Source: Gammaproteobacteria bacterium UBA6968 (lineage in GTDB: Bacteria; Pseudomonadota; Gammaproteobacteria; Pseudomonadales; Azotimanducaceae). Taken from it: DNA of 5,946 nt. The stretch covers positions 16,721 to 22,666 of the forward strand of contig DJYW01000024.1 in the NCBI GenBank assembly GCA_002450255.1, given 5' to 3'. The number at the start of each line of letters is the position of its first letter. Position 1 is the first letter of the stretch. The notes beneath the pieces are model-generated. The model was given only the letters and a program-made list of their open reading frames with translations. It was not told the origin of the DNA and ran no database searches. Made by a program: the position numbers and the translations under genes. Positions 1-5,946 of this stretch are shown one piece after another.

Positions 1-2237
1 TCAGCTTTTTGGAATCCTCGAGGCAGCTTACGACCACGCCTGGCACGCTCGCCCACATAAGCAGCCAAATCCTTTGGCTTAATGGTGAGGTGCCGCTGAC
101 CAGCATGCACAACTAACGAATCTGTGACCGCTAATGCGACAATAGCGACCAAAGCTTCTTCACCGTTTTTGAAAGCAGCGCTCGGAATACTGAGGAGCTT
201 ATTGCCTTTCCCACGTGACAGCTCAGGCAGTTGATGCAACGGGAACACCAATAATCGCCCTTGATTAGTGGCCGCCGCAACCATGGAATCCTCTGCCGCC
301 AGTAATTCCGACGTTAAAGTCTGTGGACGTAAAGCTTGACCGCCAGCAGGCACACTCAAGCAAGTCTTACCGGCTTTATTTTTAGTCACCAACTCCCCCA
401 GCGGAGCGACAAAACCGAAACCAGCGCTGGAACCAAGCAAAACCTTGCTGTCGCTATCACCTAACGCAACGCCAACAAAGCGCGCTTCACCCTTGGGCTT
501 AAAGCGGCCGGTCAACGGCTCGCCCTGGCTACGAGCGGAAGGCAACGTATGTGCCGGGGTCGCATAAGCACGACCATCGGTGTCAAAGAACACTAGGGTC
601 TGATTGCTCTTACCCGGCTGGGCTTGCAGGAATGCATCGCCGCCTCGGTAGCTGAGTTCGCGCGGATCCAAATCATGCCCTTTCGCCGATCGGATCCAAC
701 CCTGCTGCGACAAAATCACTAATATTGGCTCGTTGGTGAGCAGGTCTTCTTCGCTAAACGCTTTCGCCTCAGACACGCTGACCAACGGGGCAACGCGGTC
801 ATCACCGTATGCTTCGGCTACCGCGAGCAACTCCTTCTTGATAAGCGTTTTAAGTCTAGCCTGCGACCCCAAGGTTTTCTCAAGGTCGGCTTTTTCTGTC
901 TCTAACGCGGTTTTCTCGGCAGTGAGCTTAATCTCTTCTAGCTTTGCCAATTGCCGCAGTCGCAGATCGAGAATGGCGTTTGCCTGAAGGTCGCTCAAAC
1001 CATAGCGTCGCATCAACTCATCTTTCGGCTTTTCTTCCTCTCGGATGATCCGGATGACTTCATCCAGATTGAGATAGGCGATAAGTAAGCCATCGAGCAA
1101 ATGCAGACGCTCATTGATCTTATCTAACCGGTAACTTAAGCGGCGCGTCACGGTGGTGCGGCGATACTCTAGCCACTCCTGCAAAATCATTTTTAAATTT
1201 TTAACTGAAGGGCGGTTGTCTAAGCCGAGAATATTCAGATTGACGCGATAGCTTCGCTCCAGCTCCGTCGTTGCAAAAAGGTGGCTCATTAAGCGTTCAT
1301 AGTCGATACGATTAGAGCGCGGCACCAGAACTAAGCGTGTCGGATTTTCGTGATCTGATTCATCCCGCAAATCCACCAGCATCGGCAGCTTGCGAGCCTG
1401 CATTTGGTGCGCGATCTGTTCCAACACTTTTGCTGGCGAAGCCTGGAATGGCAGGGCCGTTATAACAACCTCTTCGCCTTCGCGGTGATACACGGCGCGA
1501 GCTCGAATGCTACCGCGACCGGTCTCGTAAAGTACCTGTAAATCTGCTTGCGGCGTAATAATCTGCGCCGCAGTTGGATAATCCGGCGCTTTTACATGCG
1601 TCATCAAATCGACAACGCTCGCCTTACTATTATCTAACAGATGAATACAGGCGCTGATCACTTCTCGCAAGTTATGCGGCGGGATGTCTGTCGCCATACC
1701 TACTGCAATACCGGTCCCACCGTTGAGCAAAACAACCGGCACCTGCGCTGGCAGCAGCTTCGGCTCATCAACCGATCCGTCAAAGTTCGGCGAGTAGTCC
1801 ACCGTACCTTGCCGTGACTCAGCCAACAAAAGCGTTGCGAATCGCGACAATCTGGCTTCGGTGTAGCGCATTGCAGCGAAAGATTTGGGATCGTCCGGCG
1901 CGCCCCAGTTACCTTGTCCATCTACCATCGGATAGCGAAACGAAAAAGGCTGTGCCATTAACACCATAGCCTCATAGCAAGCGCTATCACCGTGCGGATG
2001 GAACTTGCCAAGCACATCGCCGACTGTGCGTGCCGACTTCGCGTACTTGGCATCGTTGTTCAAACCCAGTTCACCCATCGCATAAATGATGCGGCGCTGC
2101 ACCGGCTTCAAACCATCCGCTATATGCGGCAGAGCGCGATCGTTAATCACATACATGGAATAGTCCAAATATGCACGCTCTGTATAAACCGAGAGCGGCA
2201 TGCTCTCTTCCTGACTTAATTCAATCTCGTCGCTCAT
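1..2237 (-). CDS. parC: DNA topoisomerase IV subunit A (ParC), 3' end cut by window edge
   Basis: ParC is the DNA-cleaving subunit of topoisomerase IV (ParC2ParE2), which decatenates daughter chromosomes and relaxes supercoils in the cytoplasm. The frame is open from an ATG at 2237 to the edge: 745 whole codons plus two bases. E. coli ParC has about 752 residues, so only a few codons are missing. The N-terminal breakage-reunion domain shows YLDYSMYVI near residue 23, [10 protein letters not shown] at 41-50, [10 protein letters not shown] at 80-89 and AAMRYTE at 121-127, where R124 and Y125 are the catalytic pair. A predicted coiled-coil stretch covers about 430-470, followed by EAYGDDR near 475. 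The C-terminal beta-pinwheel domain starts around 502 and the visible end reads [13 protein letters not shown], close to Pseudomonas ParC. Residues S85 and E89 (E. coli S80 and E84) are the quinolone-sensitive type. [10 protein letters not shown] and the decatenase-type C-terminal domain favour ParC over GyrA, as does the adjacent parE. The ribosome-binding site at this ATG is poor. A second in-frame ATG at 2201 (Met13) has a better one. Confidence 0.97.
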   Translation of the reverse strand, partial: MSDEIELSQEESMPLSVYTERAYLDYSMYVINDRALPHIADGLKPVQRRIIYAMGELGLNNDAKYAKSARTVGDVLGKFHPHGDSACYEAMVLMAQPFSFRYPMVDGQGNWGAPDDPKSFAAMRYTEARLSRFATLLLAESRQGTVDYSPNFDGSVDEPKLLPAQVPVVLLNGGTGIAVGMATDIPPHNLREVISACIHLLDNSKASVVDLMTHVKAPDYPTAAQIITPQADLQVLYETGRGSIRARAVYHREGEEVVITALPFQASPAKVLEQIAHQMQARKLPMLVDLRDESDHENPTRLVLVPRSNRIDYERLMSHLFATTELERSYRVNLNILGLDNRPSVKNLKMILQEWLEYRRTTVTRRLSYRLDKINERLHLLDGLLIAYLNLDEVIRIIREEEKPKDELMRRYGLSDLQANAILDLRLRQLAKLEEIKLTAEKTALETEKADLEKTLGSQARLKTLIKKELLAVAEAYGDDRVAPLVSVSEAKAFSEEDLLTNEPILVILSQQGWIRSAKGHDLDPRELSYRGGDAFLQAQPGKSNQTLVFFDTDGRAYATPAHTLPSARSQGEPLTGRFKPKGEARFVGVALGDSDSKVLLGSSAGFGFVAPLGELVTKNKAGKTCLSVPAGGQALRPQTLTSELLAAEDSMVAAATNQGRLLVFPLHQLPELSRGKGNKLLSIPSAAFKNGEEALVAIVALAVTDSLVVHAGQRHLTIKPKDLAAYVGERARRGRKLPRGFQKA

Positions 2238-2267
2238 TCCCTGATACCCGTATTAGGTAAGTATTTG

Positions 2268-4315
<2,048 letters not shown>

Positions 4316-5065
4316 TTAATCCGACAGATAATGGCTGCTTGTTTCAATCTCACCATCTGTGTGTAGGGTCAACCAACGATAGCCAGGGGCCTTGCTGTCG
4401 ACCGCAAATTTTTCGCTGTTTGATCTAAATTGGACACAGGTAGACGGAGTAGTCCAATGCGGTAAATCAGCCACCCGGCCAGTAAGCGCTTGATGCACAT
4501 GACCACAGACTATGCCTCGCAATCGGTGTTGGCAGTGCACTTGTAAATCGTTTAACCACCATTGCGCGTCGGTAATCATATCTCGATCTTGCCAACGACT
4601 GGTCGCCACCATGGGATGATGGGTCGCGAGGAGTGCATACTGCCACCTTGCACCTGTCAGGGATTCACGCAAACCGGCCAAATCCGCTGTAGTCACAACT
4701 GCAGACGGCTTATTGTCTTCGTGAGAATCCAAGGCAACGAGTCGCCAAATGACTTCCGTATCCACTAGGTCGATGGATTGCATAGGTAAATCGGCTGCTT
4801 GCATAGCGCCGAGAAAATCATGGTTACCCGGCAGACATAGAAGAGGCGCAGTCGCCTGCTTGCGTACAGTCGCAAGAAAACGGCGATAAGTCGCAGGGGC
4901 CGGTTTTTGCGCAATGTCGCCACTGGCGATGATCGCATCGGGCTGATGCTGCCGCAACGCTGCGGCGAGCACTGCTTGCAGTGATTGCTGCGTGTCTGCG
5001 CCAAGAAAAGTCTCGCCGGGATCAGTCAAATGGCAGTCACTGATTTGTAAAACCTGCAGCGTCAT
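4316..5065 (-). CDS. cpdA: 3',5'-cyclic-AMP phosphodiesterase (CpdA / Icc family metallophosphoesterase)
   Basis: CpdA is a class III, metal-dependent cytoplasmic phosphodiesterase that hydrolyses cAMP to AMP and so tunes CRP signalling. With the ATG at 5065 the protein has 249 residues. The calcineurin-like metal ligands appear in order (numbering from this start): D10 and H12 in ISDCHL, D50 in SGD, N81 and H82 in PGNHDF, the histidine pair at 149-150 in ATHHP, and H189 and H191 in CGHVHQ. The TPSTCVQF motif and the APGYRWLTLH.DG ending closely match E. coli CpdA. An in-frame TTG at 5080 would add MAGNH. An in-frame stop lies five codons farther upstream, so no longer start exists. Neither start has a clear ribosome-binding site, and I chose the ATG because it is the stronger codon. 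Its place between yqiB and parE fits the conserved cluster. Activity on cAMP is inferred from family and synteny. Other members of the fold act on different phosphodiesters. Confidence 0.9.
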   Translation of the reverse strand: MTLQVLQISDCHLTDPGETFLGADTQQSLQAVLAAALRQHQPDAIIASGDIAQKPAPATYRRFLATVRKQATAPLLCLPGNHDFLGAMQAADLPMQSIDLVDTEVIWRLVALDSHEDNKPSAVVTTADLAGLRESLTGARWQYALLATHHPMVATSRWQDRDMITDAQWWLNDLQVHCQHRLRGIVCGHVHQALTGRVADLPHWTTPSTCVQFRSNSEKFAVDSKAPGYRWLTLHTDGEIETSSHYLSD

Positions 5066-5133
5066 GTGATTGCCGGCCAAAGCCGAAGGCGTATCAGATT
5101 ACCCCGCAACCAAGCGTTGGCTTGAGTCGCTGA

Positions 5134-5179
5134 GTTTGAGGTTTCAGAGTCGAGTGCCGGGCAGACGCCCGTTTGAGGT
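5134..5179. repeat. Pair of 9-base direct repeats GTTTGAGGT
   Basis: GTTTGAGGT occurs at 5134-5142 and 5171-5179, spaced 37 bases start to start. With the CTTGAGTCG pair this gives four TTGAG cores in about 135 bases, all in the same orientation. The second copy lies just downstream, in the transcription direction, of the TATAAA candidate -10 element of cpdA, where a repressor could bind. That role is inference only. Confidence 0.4.
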
Positions 5180-5182
5180 GTT

Positions 5183-5210
5183 TTTATACTGAGATGTCTT
5201 CGTGCCATAA
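5183..5210 (-). promoter_or_regulatory. Weak candidate promoter for cpdA
   Basis: On the minus strand TATAAA (5188-5183) matches the -10 consensus at five of six positions. A poor -35 sequence, TTATGG (5210-5205), lies 16 bases upstream. Transcription from here would give a leader of roughly 110 bases before the cpdA ATG. A second AT-rich -10-like hexamer, TTTAAT, lies at 5233-5228 but has no -35 partner. The separation of cpdA from yqiB makes a dedicated promoter reasonable, but which sequence serves cannot be settled by eye. Confidence 0.2.
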
Positions 5211-5320
5211 CTAATTGGTTATTCTCGATTAAAGTTTCCGCGAACGAATACTTGAGTCGTTTCGATCAAGCCAGCGTGGCTTATGCACATCTAGTCTAAT
5301 TTTGGGCTACAGAAGGCTAA

Positions 5321-5349
5321 AGGAGGCGAGCTACTAGCTACCCGCTCCT
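5321..5349 (-). terminator. Weak hairpin overlapping the yqiB stop, possible attenuator or terminator
   Basis: In the minus-strand transcript AGGAGCGGG (5349-5341) can pair with CTCGCCTCCT (5330-5321): nine pairs including one G-U, one bulged C, and a loop of about 10 bases that contains tandem TAG stop codons. Only three T residues follow, so it is a poor intrinsic terminator. It sits exactly at the end of yqiB, ahead of the long gap to cpdA. It may reduce read-through, or may be chance. Confidence 0.25.
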
Positions 5350-5870
5350 CGATCAGAAGGGTCCAGGTGCCCTAACGGCGAGTCCAGACTTGCGCCGTGC
5401 GCCATACAAATCGCCAGATACTCGCCCAGAAAAGTATTGATCTGCGCTTTTTCATCACGCTGTCGCATTCTGGTATTGGGATATTCATAAACCCCATGGA
5501 ATCGGTTCTGACTCTGATACTCGACCACTTCAGCGCTCTTCGTGTCGTGATAAAGGCGAATCTTTAGATTGGGAGAGCGCCCCCAGGACAATTCAGGCAA
5601 TTGACGCAGGCGAATCAATGAGGTGTAGCGACTGCGCTCCAGCACCTGCAGTTCTACCGTAGTCGTTCCAAATTCTGGCATCAGTGCCAGTTTGGCTGTG
5701 TCCTGCTCTTTAATCGAAGGAAACAATCGCAACAACAAATGATAGTTCTTATCGCATTCGGCGATGTGGCTAGCCAGATCCACGCTGTAACGCGAACCAC
5801 GACGACGCAGCGACGCGCGCTCACCGTGACTCAAAATTTCTGCATCTGTCTCGGGACGTTTTTCAGACAC
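5334..5870 (-). CDS. yqiB: DUF1249 family protein (YqiB-like), function unknown
   Basis: This 178-residue protein belongs to the YqiB/DUF1249 family, a cytoplasmic family without an established biochemical role that usually lies between nudF and cpdA. The match to E. coli YqiB (about 140 residues) is clear in SRYTSLIRLRQ near 80-90, LKIRLYHDTKSAEVVEYQ near 102-119, YPNTRMRQRDEKAQINTFL near 130-148, and the ending CMAHGA. The family core begins near RYSVDLASHI (about residue 27). This copy therefore has about 26 extra N-terminal residues, rich in Arg and Glu, and an acidic to polar C-terminal tail of about 18. No signal peptide or membrane segment is visible. The start is a GTG with AGG 9 bases upstream. 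No ATG occurs before about residue 64, inside the conserved core. A later GTG at residue 30 would trim the extension but lacks a ribosome-binding site. Two TAG stops stand in tandem. Conserved company with nudF and cpdA hints at nucleotide metabolism, but no function should be assigned. Confidence 0.88.
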   Translation of the reverse strand: MSEKRPETDAEILSHGERASLRRRGSRYSVDLASHIAECDKNYHLLLRLFPSIKEQDTAKLALMPEFGTTTVELQVLERSRYTSLIRLRQLPELSWGRSPNLKIRLYHDTKSAEVVEYQSQNRFHGVYEYPNTRMRQRDEKAQINTFLGEYLAICMAHGASLDSPLGHLDPSDRGAGS

Positions 5871-5873
5871 TGG

Positions 5874-5946
5874 TTATAGCCTATTTACTGAACCTTGTTG
5901 ATTGTGACTTTTAGCTGAGGCCCTTTTCGCTGGAGTCTTTTCGCTG
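5874..5946 (-). CDS. Possible 3' end of the gene upstream of yqiB (nudF expected by synteny)
   Basis: By gene order the neighbour upstream of yqiB should be nudF, for ADP-ribose pyrophosphatase, but the 76 bases available are too few to recognise it. All three minus-strand frames are open at the edge. One runs to a TAA at 5876-5874, 3 bases before the yqiB GTG, and reads as a basic Ala/Lys-rich tail (SEKTPAKRASAKSH...). The others stop at 5885-5887 (AKRLQRKGPQ...) and 5911-5913 (QRKDSSEKGLS). None matches the WLQ-type C-terminus I know from NudF. The coordinates follow the longest frame, chosen because it nearly abuts yqiB. The whole stretch could also be non-coding. Confidence 0.25.
   Translation of the reverse strand, partial: SEKTPAKRASAKSHNQQGSVNRL
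5923..5946. repeat. Tandem 10-base repeat CTTTTCGCTG, 14-base period
   Basis: CTTTTCGCTG occurs at 5923-5932 and again at 5937-5946, the last base of the window, separated by GAGT. The period of 14 is not a multiple of three, so if translated the two copies would be read in different frames. Further copies may continue beyond the edge. Confidence 0.5.

Larger units (their letters stand above)
5121..5259. repeat. Pair of 9-base direct repeats CTTGAGTCG
   Basis: CTTGAGTCG occurs at 5121-5129 and at 5251-5259, exactly 130 bases apart, within the cpdA leader. The first copy overlaps a small inverted repeat (CAAGC, GTTG loop, GCTTG at 5111-5124). The copies could be binding sites for a regulator or chance matches. 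I recognise no known operator. Confidence 0.4.
5081..5333. other. Long leader or intergenic gap upstream of cpdA
   Basis: In relatives such as E. coli, yqiB and cpdA lie close together, while here about 250 bases separate them. I found no coding region: the best minus-strand ORF (5219-5290, 23 codons, from an ATG) has no ribosome-binding site and no recognisable product. The gap contains two pairs of 9-base direct repeats and an AT-rich promoter candidate. It also contains a perfect 6-base inverted repeat with a 3-base loop (AAGCCA/TGGCTT, 5268-5282) and a 5-base one (CGGGC/GCCCG, loop AGAC, about 5158-5171). Neither hairpin is followed by a T-run on the minus strand, so neither looks like a terminator for the genes here. 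Confidence 0.55.

Noticed and set aside
1..3. TCA at the left edge read as a TGA stop for parC
   Set aside because: It is in the wrong frame. The ParC frame reads ...GFQKA followed by the first two bases (GA) of another codon, so the true stop lies outside the window.
733..987. Plus-strand 84-codon ORF rich in Ser and Ala
   Set aside because: It lies entirely antisense to the ParC coiled-coil region and has the low-complexity composition of a shadow frame. The minus frame is a clear ParC.
4765..5004. Minus-strand 79-codon ORF within cpdA in another frame
   Set aside because: The overlapping frame carries all the metallophosphoesterase ligands, so this is a shadow.
5158..5171. CGGGC-AGAC-GCCCG hairpin considered as a terminator
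   Set aside because: The stem is only 5 pairs. The T-rich stretch lies on the plus-strand side, where there is no gene to terminate, and no T-run follows on the minus strand.
5219..5290. Minus-strand 23-codon ORF from an ATG in the cpdA leader
   Set aside because: No ribosome-binding sequence precedes the ATG and the peptide resembles nothing known. This length is expected by chance.
5275..5292. TGTGC...CAC sequence considered as a CRP site upstream of cpdA
   Set aside because: Only one half resembles TGTGA. The partner half-site deviates from TCACA at several positions.

Overview
This window is an ordinary chromosomal housekeeping segment from a gammaproteobacterium of moderate GC content. 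All well-supported genes lie on the minus strand. In transcription order (right to left) they are the possible tail of an unidentified upstream gene (window edge to about 5874), a yqiB-type DUF1249 gene (5334-5870), cpdA for a cAMP phosphodiesterase-type metallophosphoesterase (4316-5065), and parE and parC for the two subunits of topoisomerase IV (2268-4163 and 1-2237). parC runs off the left edge a few codons before its end. The placement rests on ParE and ParC matching the E. coli and Pseudomonas proteins over their full visible length, and on the gene order, which resembles the gammaproteobacterial nudF-yqiB-cpdA-yqiA-parE cluster.

parE and parC are separated by 30 bases and probably form one transcript, so that the ATPase/TOPRIM and DNA-cleavage subunits are made together. 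A plausible sigma70-type promoter (TTGAGC, 17-base spacer, GATAAC) lies just upstream of parE. The esterase gene yqiA, usually found between cpdA and parE in this cluster, is absent. A 152-base gap stands in its place and holds the promoter candidate and a 17-codon ORF of doubtful reality.

A longer gap of about 250 bases separates yqiB from cpdA. It holds two pairs of 9-base direct repeats, two short inverted repeats and a weak promoter candidate. A weak hairpin overlaps the end of yqiB. These suggest that cpdA may be transcribed separately from yqiB, but the evidence is thin.

I found no mobile element, CRISPR array, tRNA, rRNA or novel system. The points worth a second look are small: the missing yqiA, the repeat-bearing cpdA leader, uncertain starts for parC and cpdA, terminal extensions on the DUF1249 protein, and a 14-base-period repeat at the right edge.
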